A stretch of 64,000 nt of DNA from an uncultured Prevotellaceae bacterium (GCA_947165485.1 CAMVAP010000001.1:1-64000), one strand, 5' to 3'; positions 51,245-59,837 are shown, numbered from the stretch's first letter. Numbers and translations are program-made. Notes: a model not told the origin generated them from the letters alone.

Positions 51245-52714
51245 TCAGGCCATTTCGGTCTCGTTTACCCAGTTGATGAGATACACGCGGTCACGAGCGC
51301 GGGTCATCGCGGTGTAGAGCCAGCGGTAGAAGTCCATCGACTGCATCGCATCGGGCATGATGCCCCCCATGTCGATAAACACGTTGCGCCATTGCCCGCC
51401 CTGCGCCTTGTGGCACGTCACGGCATAGGCATACTTGACCTGCAAGGCATTGAAGTAGGGATGCTCCTTCAGGGCTTTATAACGTGCACGCTTGTCGCCC
51501 GTGAGTTCTTCCCACACCTCGTTGAACATGCGATCGCTCTGTTCGCGGTTCAGTGCCGGGGTGTCGCTCAACAAGCAATCGACCACAATCTTGCAGTCCA
51601 TCTCCACGCCATCGTGGTCGGGAAACTCGACCGTCACGTTGGCAAATCGCAGGCCGTACTTGTGCTCGATGTCACCCCACACGCGCCTCACGCGGCACAC
51701 GTCGCCGTTGGCGATAAAGTCCAGTTGCTCATAGTCACGAGCCCAGTAGTAGTTGTTCTTGGCCACGAGCAGCATGTCATCGTTCACGAGCAGGTCCTCG
51801 CGGTAGAGTATCGTGTTGCGCACGCCCATATTAAACAATGTGGCGCGCTTGTTGCTGCGGGTCACGATGATGGTCTCGCCCATGCCGTCGCGGTCATAGC
51901 AGTCGCTGATGGTCTCAAGCAGGAATTCGCTTGACACGGCTTGGATGTCCTCCATGTCATCGAGGTCAAAGTGTGGCCGTCCTAACAGGCCATCTTCCAT
52001 CGCTTGTCGCAGCAGGGTGGCGTTGTGCAGGATGCCACTCTCTTGGGCTTGGCGGGCTATTTCGCGTAGGAATACGCCATAGGTCGTCAGCCCCAGTGAA
52101 CGCAGTATCTCGTCATCCAATGCGGGGCTCACGAGTTGTCCCACAGGAGGCAGCTGGGCATTGTCGCCCATGAGCACCAGTTTGCATCCCATACCGTTAT
52201 AGACATATCCGACAAGGTCTTCGAGCAACCGCCCGCTGCCGAACATCGACCCATCGTTGGCATTGCTGATCATCGATGCCTCATCAACAATAAACAGAGT
52301 GTTGGTATGCTTATTCTCGGCCAGGCCGAAGGCATCAATGCCGTAGCCTTGCTGGCGGTAGATCTTGCGGTGGATAGTATAGGCAGGATGTCCTGAATAG
52401 TCGCTAAAGATGTGAGCTGCGCGGCCCGTCGGCGCCATCAGTACCGATTTCTTGCCCTGCTGGTGCAGCGCCTTGACAATGGCACCGGTGAGCGACGTTT
52501 TGCCTGTGCCAGCATACCCCCCCAGGATAAACACCGAGCGCTCGGGAGCATAGAGCAGGAAGTGGGCCAGCGCCACGATGACCATCATCTGGTCGTCGTT
52601 GGGGTCATAGGGGAGCCAGCGCAGCACGTCCACTGCAAGCTGCTTTACCCGCGCATCTTGGCGATCGGCGCCACCCGTGTTGTTGTAAGTCGATAGTCGC
52701 TCGTTGTTATTCAT
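51245..52714 (-). CDS. RecD-like/Dda-like superfamily 1 DNA helicase
   Basis: 489 residues, cytoplasmic. Walker A GGYAGTGKTS (65-74), Walker B LFIVDEASM (about 143-151), motif III GDNAQLPPVG, and the C-terminal UvrD_C_2 region YAVTCHKAQGGQW with the final YTAMTRAR. This places it with RecD2/Dda-type 5'-3' helicases, shorter than RecD2 and lacking its long N-terminal part. Probably acts in repair or recombination. Single gene, tRNA-Ser divergent upstream. Confidence 0.92.
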   Translation of the reverse strand: MNNNERLSTYNNTGGADRQDARVKQLAVDVLRWLPYDPNDDQMMVIVALAHFLLYAPERSVFILGGYAGTGKTSLTGAIVKALHQQGKKSVLMAPTGRAAHIFSDYSGHPAYTIHRKIYRQQGYGIDAFGLAENKHTNTLFIVDEASMISNANDGSMFGSGRLLEDLVGYVYNGMGCKLVLMGDNAQLPPVGQLVSPALDDEILRSLGLTTYGVFLREIARQAQESGILHNATLLRQAMEDGLLGRPHFDLDDMEDIQAVSSEFLLETISDCYDRDGMGETIIVTRSNKRATLFNMGVRNTILYREDLLVNDDMLLVAKNNYYWARDYEQLDFIANGDVCRVRRVWGDIEHKYGLRFANVTVEFPDHDGVEMDCKIVVDCLLSDTPALNREQSDRMFNEVWEELTGDKRARYKALKEHPYFNALQVKYAYAVTCHKAQGGQWRNVFIDMGGIMPDAMQSMDFYRWLYTAMTRARDRVYLINWVNETEMA

Positions 52715-52745
52715 GGCTACAAAAATATTAAAAAATCAAGAAAAA

Positions 52746-52778
52746 CTTGCGTTTTTCCGCCAAATTGTATTACCTTTG
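52746..52778 (+). promoter_or_regulatory. Promoter of tRNA-Ser
   Basis: CTTG (52746-52749), 21 bp, TAccTTTG (52771-52778), 17 bp before the tRNA 5' end. Confidence 0.65.
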
Positions 52779-52795
52779 CCCCGCATTTAGCGCAT

Positions 52796-52886
52796 GGAGT
52801 GATGCTCGAGTGGCTGAAGAGGCACGCCTGGAAAGCGTGTATACGTCAAAAGCGTATCCCGAGTTCGAATCTCGGTCACTCCGCCA
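52796..52886 (+). tRNA. tRNA-Ser (anticodon GGA), CCA encoded
   Basis: Acceptor stem GGAGTGA (52796-52802) pairs with TCACTCC (52876-52882), discriminator G, encoded CCA (52884-52886). The anticodon stem-loop reads ACGCCTGGAAAGCGT with anticodon GGA; a long variable arm (TACGTCAAAAGCGTA) and GTTCGAATC T-loop confirm a serine type II tRNA. Reads UCC/UCU. Confidence 0.97.
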
Positions 52887-52890
52887 AAAA

Positions 52891-52914
52891 GGACGACAAC
52901 AGTCGTCCTTTTTT
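52891..52914 (+). terminator. Terminator of tRNA-Ser
   Basis: GGACGAC-aaca-GTCGTCC followed by six T (52909-52914); five bases after the CCA end. Confidence 0.9.
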
Positions 52915-53064
52915 ATATAACGAAAACAAGAAATACAAGATACACAATCTTCATCTTGGTAGCCACTTAACAAAGATAATCAAGATAGCTATAATGGCTA
53001 TTTTGTTGAATTACAGATGTTTGTGTAGCTATTATGTGTGATTCGTTAGCGGGGGTAACGGTGG

Positions 53065-54570
53065 TCAGCAATTCGATTTATTCACCCGGCTGGGTTCAAC
53101 ACTATCGCGACTGGTTGCGATACCCGTTGGTGCAACGGCATCCCCCACGATATTTTTAAAATCTTTCCAAACGGGTGCTGCAAGATAAGCTGCTAATGAC
53201 GCCGCTGGCACATGGAGTGTCGCAGAATTTGTCATATAAAGAATGTTGGTAAAAGTAGATTCGCAACATTTAGGAGGAGTGGTTGCGTAACAATAGACGT
53301 CGTTTAGATGGATACAGCAAGAGAATGCCCCTTCGCCGATGTAAGTGACGGAGTTGGGGATGCTGACGGTGGTCAGGTTAGAGCCGGAAGAGAAGGCACC
53401 ATCTGCTATTCCTGTGGTCCCTTCTCTTAGTGTAATGCTTGTTCCTTCGGGCATGTCACCTTTGTATCCATAAGCGACCAATCCTGCATAGACCCATCCG
53501 TCAGGTTGGTTGTCGTACCAAGCGGTGCCATCGAACGCCTTGAAGGCAATGGTTGTGACGGAGTTGGGGATGTTGATGGTGGTCAGGCTGGAGCAATTAT
53601 TGAACGCTTCATAGCCGATGGTCGTGACGGAGTTGGGGATGTTGATGGTGGTCAGGTTGGAGCAATTATTGAACGCACCTTCGCCGATAGAAGTGACGGA
53701 GTTGGGGATGGTCGTGTTCATGCAACCAGCAATTAATGTATTGGTTGCCGTTTCGATAATGGCATTGCAGTTGTTGCGAGAATCGTACTTTGGATTATCG
53801 CTAGCTACTGAGATGGTGGCTAGGCTGGAGCAGCCAGAGAACGCAAATGGCTTGATGGTCGTGACGGAGTTAGGTATGTTGATGGTGGTCAGGCCGCTGC
53901 AATTATTGAACGCTTTATAGCCGATGGTCGTGACGGAGTTGGGTATATTGATGTTAGTCAGGTTGGAGCAGCCAGCGAACGCGCCGCCGATGATGGAAGT
54001 GACGGACTTGGGGAGGCCGGCCGAGTCATAGAACGACGCGCAGCCGCCGATAGAAGTGACGGAGTTGGGGATGGTCGTGTTCATGCAACCAGCAATTAAT
54101 GTATTGGTTGCCGTTTCGATAATGGCATTGCAGTTATTGCGAGAATCGTACTTTGGATTATCGCTAGCTACCGAGATGGCGGCTAGGTTGGAGCAGCCAG
54201 CGAACGCCCCGTCATCGATCGAAGTGACGGAGTTAGGGATGGTGATGTCGGTTAGGTTGGAGCAGCTACCGAACGCAAAGAAGTCGATGGAGGTGACGGG
54301 GTAGATTGTGTCGCCGTGGGTAATGGCGGCGGGGATGGTTAGCACGCTGGGGTATTCTTTGGAGTATTCATTGGAGAATTTAATGAGAGATTCGTAATAA
54401 CGTGATCCCATGAAGGGAACGGTGGCGGTGCTGCCTTTGATGCTGTAGTAGATGCCGTTAACCTTGAACTTGGAGCCTGATTTTGACACACTCTTTTTGC
54501 CAGAGCATGATACCATGGCCAGCAATAGTAGGGGCAGCAGCAGTAGGGTGGTATTGGTGAGATGTTTCAT
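53065..54570 (-). CDS. BspA-type leucine-rich repeat lipoprotein 1
   Basis: 501 residues from ATG 54570. Lipoprotein-like signal (LLLLAMVSCSGKK). The body is a chain of ~23-residue LRR_5 units of the type SVTSIGEGAFNNCSNLTTINIPN, interrupted twice by a 35-residue cassette (NPKYDSRNNCNAIIETATNT) at DNA 53704-53808 and 54067-54171, and by a TAWYDNQPDGWVYAG unit. Ends VWKDFKNIVGDA without a sorting domain. BspA-like proteins bind host or microbial partners at the surface. First of three tandem paralogues; promoter duplicated with the gene. Confidence 0.92.
   Translation of the reverse strand: MKHLTNTTLLLLPLLLLAMVSCSGKKSVSKSGSKFKVNGIYYSIKGSTATVPFMGSRYYESLIKFSNEYSKEYPSVLTIPAAITHGDTIYPVTSIDFFAFGSCSNLTDITIPNSVTSIDDGAFAGCSNLAAISVASDNPKYDSRNNCNAIIETATNTLIAGCMNTTIPNSVTSIGGCASFYDSAGLPKSVTSIIGGAFAGCSNLTNINIPNSVTTIGYKAFNNCSGLTTINIPNSVTTIKPFAFSGCSSLATISVASDNPKYDSRNNCNAIIETATNTLIAGCMNTTIPNSVTSIGEGAFNNCSNLTTINIPNSVTTIGYEAFNNCSSLTTINIPNSVTTIAFKAFDGTAWYDNQPDGWVYAGLVAYGYKGDMPEGTSITLREGTTGIADGAFSSGSNLTTVSIPNSVTYIGEGAFSCCIHLNDVYCYATTPPKCCESTFTNILYMTNSATLHVPAASLAAYLAAPVWKDFKNIVGDAVAPTGIATSRDSVEPSRVNKSNC
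53704..54171 (-). repeat. Two copies of the 105-bp LRR cassette
   Basis: 53704-53808 and 54067-54171 are nearly identical and also match 56633-56737 and 56939-57043 (a diverged fifth copy at 57245-57349) in the third paralogue. All are in frame (35 codons). Confidence 0.8.
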
Positions 54571-54642
54571 GATGAGATATTGTTTAGTTGTTATTTTCCT
54601 GGTGTTATTATGCAATGTTGCGGATCGCTTGCAATCCAATGG

Positions 54643-54674
54643 CAAAGGTAGGGCTTTCCCATGGAAAGTGCAAA
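54643..54674 (-). promoter_or_regulatory. Promoter of LRR gene 1
   Basis: Minus strand TTTG (54674-54671), 20 bp, TAccTTTG (54650-54643). The surrounding ~150 bp is repeated before LRR genes 2 and 3. Confidence 0.75.
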
Positions 54675-54831
54675 AAATCAGGGCGCCCCATTTTTATAAT
54701 AAAAAACAACTGGAACAACTTGGACAACTATTTTGTTGAATGATAGATGTTTGTGTAGCTATTATGTGCGATTCGTTAGCAGGGGTAACGGTGGTCAGCA
54801 ATTCGATTTATTCACCCGGCTGGGTTCAACA

Positions 54832-56133
54832 CTATCGCGACTGGTTGCGATGCCCGTTGGTAGCGTCGGCATCCCCCACGATATTTTTATAATCCTTCCA
54901 AACGGGTGCTGCACGATATGCTGCTAATGACGCCGCTGGCACATGGAGTGTCGTAGAATTTGTCTTAGAAAGAATGTTGGTAAAAGTAGATTGGCAACAT
55001 TTAGGAGGGGTGGTTGCGTAACAATAGAGGTCGTTTAGATGGATACAGTCTGAGAATGCCCCTTCGCCGATGTAAGTGACGGAGTTGGGGATGTTGATGG
55101 CGGCAAGGTTGGAGCAGTTAGAGAACGCAAAGTCAGCAATTCCTTTTGTCCCTTCTTTTAGTGTGATGGTTGTTCCCTCAGGCTTGGTGCCTTTGTATTC
55201 ATAAGCGACTAATCCTGCATAGACTAATCCGTCAGGTTGGTTGTCGTACCAAGAGGTGCCAGAGAACGCATCATAGCCTATGGCTGTGACGGAATTTGGG
55301 ATGTTGATGGTGGTCAGGCTGGAGCAGCCAGAGAACGCATAGGAGCCGATGTAAGTGACGGAGTTGGGAATGTTGATGGTGGTCAGGCTGGAGCAATTAT
55401 TGAACGCACCTTCGCCGATGTAAGTGACGGAGTTGGGGATGTTGATGGCGGCAAGGTTGGAGCAGTTAGAGAACGCAAAGTCAGCAATTCCTTTTGTCCC
55501 TTCTTTTAGTGTGATGGTTGTTCCCTCAGGCTTGGTGCCTTTGTATTCATAAGCGACTAATCCTGCATAGACTAATCCGTCAGGTTGGTTGTCGTACCAA
55601 GAGGTGCCAGAGAACGCATCATAGCCTATGGCTGTGACGGAATTTGGGATGTTGATGGTGGTCAGGCCGCTGCAATTATTGAACGCTTTATAGCCGATGG
55701 TCGTGACGGAGTTGGGTATATTGATGTTAGTCAGGTTGGAGCAGCCAGCGAACGCGCCGCCGATGATGGAAGTGACGGACTTGGGGATGTTGATGTTGGT
55801 TAGGCTGGAGCAGCTAGAGAACGCATAGGAGCCGATGGAAGTGACAGAGTTGGGGATATTGATGTTGGTTAGGTTGGAGCAGTCACGGAAAGCAGAATAG
55901 CTGATGAAGGTGACGGGATAAGTTTTGTTATTGTAGGTGACGGTGGCGGGGATGGTCACCGAGCCAGAGTATTCATTGGAATACTGGGAAGGTGATGATC
56001 CCTTGTAGGTGACGAAGGCGGTGGTGCCGATGATGTAGTAGTAGATGCCGTCGACTTCGATGTCGTGGGCGTGGGTGAGGGTTGGCAGTAATAGGGCCAG
56101 CAGCAGGAGGGTGGCTTTGATGAGATGTTTCAT
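54832..56133 (-). CDS. BspA-type leucine-rich repeat protein 2
   Basis: 433 residues. Signal peptide (LLLALLLPTLTHAHD) lacks the lipobox cysteine of its two neighbours, so it should be released or anchored differently. LRR_5 units throughout. An exact ~258-bp block occurs twice (55061-55318 and 55409-55666; offset 348 bp = 116 codons), giving two copies of TSWYDNQPDGLVYAGLVAYE and the next LRRs. Ends ATNGHRNQSR. Part of the tandem family, probably made by duplication and gene conversion. Confidence 0.92.
   Translation of the reverse strand: MKHLIKATLLLLALLLPTLTHAHDIEVDGIYYYIIGTTAFVTYKGSSPSQYSNEYSGSVTIPATVTYNNKTYPVTFISYSAFRDCSNLTNINIPNSVTSIGSYAFSSCSSLTNINIPKSVTSIIGGAFAGCSNLTNINIPNSVTTIGYKAFNNCSGLTTINIPNSVTAIGYDAFSGTSWYDNQPDGLVYAGLVAYEYKGTKPEGTTITLKEGTKGIADFAFSNCSNLAAINIPNSVTYIGEGAFNNCSSLTTINIPNSVTYIGSYAFSGCSSLTTINIPNSVTAIGYDAFSGTSWYDNQPDGLVYAGLVAYEYKGTKPEGTTITLKEGTKGIADFAFSNCSNLAAINIPNSVTYIGEGAFSDCIHLNDLYCYATTPPKCCQSTFTNILSKTNSTTLHVPAASLAAYRAAPVWKDYKNIVGDADATNGHRNQSR
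55061..55666 (-). repeat. Exact internal duplication in LRR gene 2
   Basis: 55061-55318 equals 55409-55666 over the whole length as read by eye. Offset 348 bp keeps the frame. Flanks diverge sharply on both sides. Confidence 0.85.
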
Positions 56134-56205
56134 GATGAGGTATTATTTAGTTGTCATTTTCCTGGTGTTATTATGCAATGTTGCGGATCGCTTGCAATCC
56201 AATGG

Positions 56206-56237
56206 CAAAGGTAGGGCTTTCCCATGGAAAGTGCAAA
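56206..56237 (-). promoter_or_regulatory. Promoter of LRR gene 2
   Basis: Minus strand TTTG (56237-56234), 20 bp, TAccTTTG (56213-56206); same sequence context as the promoter at 54643. Confidence 0.75.
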
Positions 56238-56395
56238 AAATCAGGGCGCCCCATTTTTATAATAAAAAACAACTGGAACAACTTGGACAACTATTTTGTT
56301 GAATGATAGGTGTTTGTGTGGTTATTATGTGTGATTCGTTAGCGGGGGCAACAGTGGCAGTCAATTCGATTTATTCACCCGGCCGGGTTTCAACA

Positions 56396-57865
56396 CTATC
56401 GCGACTGGTTGCGATACCCGTTGGTAGCGTCGGCATCACCCACAATCTTCTTGAACTTGCTCCAAACGGGGGCTTTATGATAAGCTGCTAATGACGCCGC
56501 TGGCACATGGAGTGTCGCGGAATAGTTGATATAACAAGAGTTCTCGCATCTAGGGGGAGTGGTTGCGTAGCAATAGACGTCTTTTAAAGAAGGACAATCC
56601 AGGAACTCCTCGTTGATGGAAGTGACGGATTTGGGGATGGTCGTGTTCATGCAACCAGCAATTAATGTATTGGTTGCCGTTTCGATAATGGCATTGCAGT
56701 TGTTGCGAGAATCGTACTTTGGATTATCGCTAGCTACTGAGATGGAGGTTAGGCTGGAGCAGCTATAGAACGTATGGTCGCCGATGGAAGTGACGGAGTT
56801 AGGGATGCTGATGTTAGTCAAGCCAGAGCAGCCTTCGAACGCCATGTCGCCGATGGTCGTGACGGAGTTGGGGATGTTGATGGAGGTTAGGCTAGAGCAG
56901 TTAGAGAACGCCTCGTCGCCGATGGAAGTGACGGATTTGGGGATGGTCGTGTTCATGCAACCAGCAATTAATGTATTGGTTGCCGTTTCGATAATGGCAT
57001 TGCAGTTGTTGCGAGAATCGTACTTTGGATTATCGCTAACTACTGAGATGGAGGCTAGGCCAGAGCAGCCCAGGAACGCCCAGCCGTCGATGTTTGTGAC
57101 AGAGTTGGGTATGTCGATGCTGGAGAGGGAAGTACATTCGGCGAACGCAATCCACTGGATCGAAGTGACGGAGTTTGGGATGTTGATGGCGGTTAGGCTG
57201 GAGCGGCCCAGGAACGCCCCGGCGCCGATGGAAGTGACGGAGTTAGGGATAGTCGTGTTTTTGCAACCAGCAATTAATGTATTGGTTGCCGTTTCGATAA
57301 TGGCATTGCAGTTGTTGCGAGAATCGTAGTTTGTGTTATTACTAGCAACTGAGATGTTTTCAAGGCTAGAGCAGCATGAGAATGCAGAGTTAGTGATGTC
57401 TGTGACGGAGTTGGGTATGTTGATGCTGGTTAGGCTGGAGCAGCCATCGAACGCCTCGTCGCCGATGGAAGTGACGGAGTTGGGGATGTTGATGTTGGTT
57501 AGGCTGGAGCAGCCTCGGAACGCATAGCGGTCGATGTTTGTAACGGATTTGGGTATATTGATGTTGGTAAGACCGTAGCAGTGATCGAACGCGCCGTAGC
57601 CGATGGAAGTGACGGAGTAGGTCGTGCCGTGGTAGGTGACGGTAGCGGGGATGGTCACCGAGCCAGAGTAATCATTGGAAAACTGGGAATCTGATGTTCC
57701 TTTGAAGGTGACTTCGACTTCATTGCTATTGATTTTGTTGTAGATGATGCCGTTGACCTCGAACGTGGAGTCTGAATTTGGCACACTCTGATTGCCAGAG
57801 CATGATATCATGGTCAGCAATAGTAGGGCCAGCAGTAGGAGGGTGGCTTTGATGAAATGTTTCAT
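56396..57865 (-). CDS. BspA-type leucine-rich repeat lipoprotein 3
   Basis: 489 residues. Lipoprotein-like signal (LLLLTMISCSGNQS). About ten LRR_5 units (SVTSIGDEAFDGCSSLTSINIPN) interspersed with three 35-residue NPKYDSRNN-type cassettes (DNA 56633-56737, 56939-57043 and a diverged one at 57245-57349). C-terminus VWSKFKKIVGDADATNGY matches gene 2. Surface adhesin-like protein without T9SS tail. Confidence 0.92.
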   Translation of the reverse strand: MKHFIKATLLLLALLLLTMISCSGNQSVPNSDSTFEVNGIIYNKINSNEVEVTFKGTSDSQFSNDYSGSVTIPATVTYHGTTYSVTSIGYGAFDHCYGLTNINIPKSVTNIDRYAFRGCSSLTNINIPNSVTSIGDEAFDGCSSLTSINIPNSVTDITNSAFSCCSSLENISVASNNTNYDSRNNCNAIIETATNTLIAGCKNTTIPNSVTSIGAGAFLGRSSLTAINIPNSVTSIQWIAFAECTSLSSIDIPNSVTNIDGWAFLGCSGLASISVVSDNPKYDSRNNCNAIIETATNTLIAGCMNTTIPKSVTSIGDEAFSNCSSLTSINIPNSVTTIGDMAFEGCSGLTNISIPNSVTSIGDHTFYSCSSLTSISVASDNPKYDSRNNCNAIIETATNTLIAGCMNTTIPKSVTSINEEFLDCPSLKDVYCYATTPPRCENSCYINYSATLHVPAASLAAYHKAPVWSKFKKIVGDADATNGYRNQSR

Positions 57866-57937
57866 GATGAGGTATTATTTAGTTGTCATTTTCCTGGTGT
57901 TATTATGCAATGTTGCGGATCGCTTGCAATCCAATGG

Positions 57938-57969
57938 CAAAGGTAGGGCTTTCCCATGGAAAGTGCAAA
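57938..57969 (-). promoter_or_regulatory. Promoter of LRR gene 3
   Basis: Minus strand TTTG (57969-57966), 20 bp, TAccTTTG (57945-57938). The repeated upstream segment ends near 57981, earlier than at the other two genes. Confidence 0.75.
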
Positions 57970-58051
57970 AAATTAGGGCGATTATTGTACAGGCCAAAGG
58001 CCTGCACTACCACAACATGCTGCACAGGGATGGGATGGGTGCTGCGGGGAG

Positions 58052-59566
58052 TCATGGTTTAGTTGACGCCGGGGCTGTGGCAATGCCACAGCACGGGGAA
58101 CCGTTTGGGAGGGGCGGAAGTGTTAATGAATTGTTAATTGAGGGGACGGTGGTACCCTTGGGGAGCAGTGGAACATCAACGCCCCGCCCTGATGGGATGA
58201 ACTTTGAGGAAGAGGCAGCGACGGAGTCGCTGCATACATTGACCCTGTCGCGGGTGGCCGTGCTGGCGCTGTTGCATGCTGAGGTGGCAGCGACGGAGTC
58301 GCTGCATACGCTGACCCTGTCGCGGGTGGCCGTGCTGGCGCTGTTGCATGCTGAGGTGGCAGCGACGGAGTCGCTGCATACGCTGACCCTGTCGCGGGTG
58401 GCCGTGCTGGCGCTGTTGCATGCTGAGGTGGCAGCGACGGAGTCGCTGCATACGCTGACCCTGTCGCGGGTGGCCGTGCTGGCGCTGTTGCATGCTGAGG
58501 TGGCAGCGACGGAGTCGCTGCATACGCTGACCCTGTCGCGGGTGGCCGTGCTGGCGCTGTTGCATGCTGAGGTGGCAGCGACGGAGTCGCTGCCCACGCT
58601 GACCCTGTCGCGGGGCTCGTTGCCCTTATCGCTGGTCGCGGTGGGGGTGGTGTCTTTTTTGACGGGGGTGGTTTCGTGGGGGAGGTTGTCGGTGTCGATG
58701 GTGAAATGGAACTCGCTGATGTCGGGGTGACAACTGAGGTCGTAGCTGATGGTGTGGCGGACGGTGGTGACTTCGCGCTGGGTGGAGAGCGAGAAGACGT
58801 CGTTGGCGTTCATGAATAGTTGCTTGCCGAGGTTGCCTGTGGTGCTGGCTTTCTTGCTGAGATGGTTGTAGCCAATGAAGAGAAAGGCGGTGTTGCTGTG
58901 GTTGAGAACATCGCGGACGACGTGGATTACCTCGGTGGCGATGTTGATGCCGCAGTGGGGCATGAAATGGTCGATGTCATCGATGACGACGAGGTCGGGC
59001 TTCTTATTCTTGATGAGGGTCTCGATGGCTCGGTTGATGTACCAGAAGTCGTAACGCTGGCCGCCGAGGATGTCGAGGCAGATGAAGTGGAGGTCTTGCT
59101 TGTGGATGGCATGGGCTGCGAGCTCGCGGTAGATGGCGGCGCTGATGTGGGGGCCGTGGAGGGTGTCAATCCAGAGGACCTTGCAGCGGCTGCAGCGGGG
59201 GGAGGGAGCGAGGGAATCGCTGCCCACGCTGACCCTGTCGCTATTGCGGGCGGTGGGGGCAGCGACGGAGTCGCTGCATACATTGACCCTGTCGCGGGTG
59301 GCCATGCTGGTCTTGTCGTTGTTGATATTGTTGTTATCGCTGGTGAGGACTTGGATGGCGAGGTGCTTGGCGAAATGGTGGGCACGGCAGGTCTCCTTGC
59401 CAGTGAGGTAGGTGACATGGTGCTGGCGCAGGATGGGCTGGCCGTTGATGGTGACCAGTGGCTTGATAGTGAAGTCGCTGAGATTGGTGTCACATGTGAA
59501 CTGGCAGGATTCCCACGCTTCCTGGGTACCCTGGCTGTTGGGCTGACGATAATAGTTGATTTCCAT
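58052..59566 (-). CDS. RecA-like ATPase relative with eroded P-loop and tandem repeat tail
   Basis: 504 residues, no signal peptide. Residues ~48-300 follow the RecA/RepA-like ATPases of Bacteroidetes mobile elements: VTYLTGKETCRAHHFAKHLA at the Walker A position (no GxxxxGK[ST]), KVLWIDTLHGPHIS, Walker B DLVVIDDIDHFM (191-202) and a TGNLGKQLFMNANDVFSL segment. A repeat-derived insert (about 89-121) sits between P-loop and the next strand, and residues ~318-470 are six copies of a 24-residue unit containing RDRVSVCSDSVAA. ATP hydrolysis is doubtful. It may be a domesticated or decaying replication/mobilisation protein. Own promoter upstream. Confidence 0.75.
   Translation of the reverse strand: MEINYYRQPNSQGTQEAWESCQFTCDTNLSDFTIKPLVTINGQPILRQHHVTYLTGKETCRAHHFAKHLAIQVLTSDNNNINNDKTSMATRDRVNVCSDSVAAPTARNSDRVSVGSDSLAPSPRCSRCKVLWIDTLHGPHISAAIYRELAAHAIHKQDLHFICLDILGGQRYDFWYINRAIETLIKNKKPDLVVIDDIDHFMPHCGINIATEVIHVVRDVLNHSNTAFLFIGYNHLSKKASTTGNLGKQLFMNANDVFSLSTQREVTTVRHTISYDLSCHPDISEFHFTIDTDNLPHETTPVKKDTTPTATSDKGNEPRDRVSVGSDSVAATSACNSASTATRDRVSVCSDSVAATSACNSASTATRDRVSVCSDSVAATSACNSASTATRDRVSVCSDSVAATSACNSASTATRDRVSVCSDSVAATSACNSASTATRDRVNVCSDSVAASSSKFIPSGRGVDVPLLPKGTTVPSINNSLTLPPLPNGSPCCGIATAPASTKP
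58214..58614 (-). repeat. 72-bp tandem repeat with internal hairpin
   Basis: Five full units (58214-58285, -58357, -58429, -58501, -58573) and a partial sixth, nearly identical. Each unit starts with the perfect palindrome GCAGCGAC-gga-GTCGCTGC (first at 58215-58233). 72 bp = 24 codons, so copy number can change without frameshift. Further single copies lie at 59259-59277 and, degenerate, near 59208. Confidence 0.92.
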
Positions 59567-59610
59567 GGTGTTTTTCTTGGTTTTATAATTGATAATAATT
59601 ATAGTTGATG

Positions 59611-59642
59611 CAAAGGTAGTAAATTATTGAGGGCTTGTCAAG
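59611..59642 (-). promoter_or_regulatory. Promoter of the RecA-like gene
   Basis: Minus strand CTTG (59642-59639), 20 bp, TAccTTTG (59618-59611). Confidence 0.6.
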
Positions 59643-59666
59643 AGGGATGGGGTGGTTTTCTTATCT

Positions 59667-59808
59667 TTCTCGACGGCTCCGCCGTCGAGAACGGGACACG
59701 TTGCGGTGTTTGCTGGACGGACTGGATGGGACTTTATAATAAAAAAACAACTGGAACAACTTGGATAACTATCTGATTGATTGACAGTTGTTTGAGTTGC
59801 TCCAGTTG
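59667..59808. repeat. Two palindromes upstream of the RecA-like gene
   Basis: TTCTCGACGGC-tcc-GCCGTCGAGAA (59667-59691) is a perfect 11-bp stem. CAACTGGAACAACT (59748-59761) pairs with AGTTGCTCCAGTTG (59795-59808) with one mismatch and may end the OPT transporter transcript (stop at 59838). The CAACTGGAACAACTTGG motif also occurs upstream of LRR genes 1 and 2. Confidence 0.6.
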
Positions 59809-59837
59809 TCTTTGTTGTTTTCTTGTGATGCCGTGGT

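Noticed and set aside
56784-57527. Plus-strand open frames opposite the LRR genes (repeated MEVTELGML pattern)
   Set aside because: They mirror the periodic LRR codons of the real minus-strand genes, which have signal peptides and promoters.
58176-58600. CRISPR-like array
   Set aside because: Units of 72 bp are contiguous with no spacers and are in frame with a coding sequence; this is a tandem repeat. The out-of-frame open frame here is likewise a by-product.
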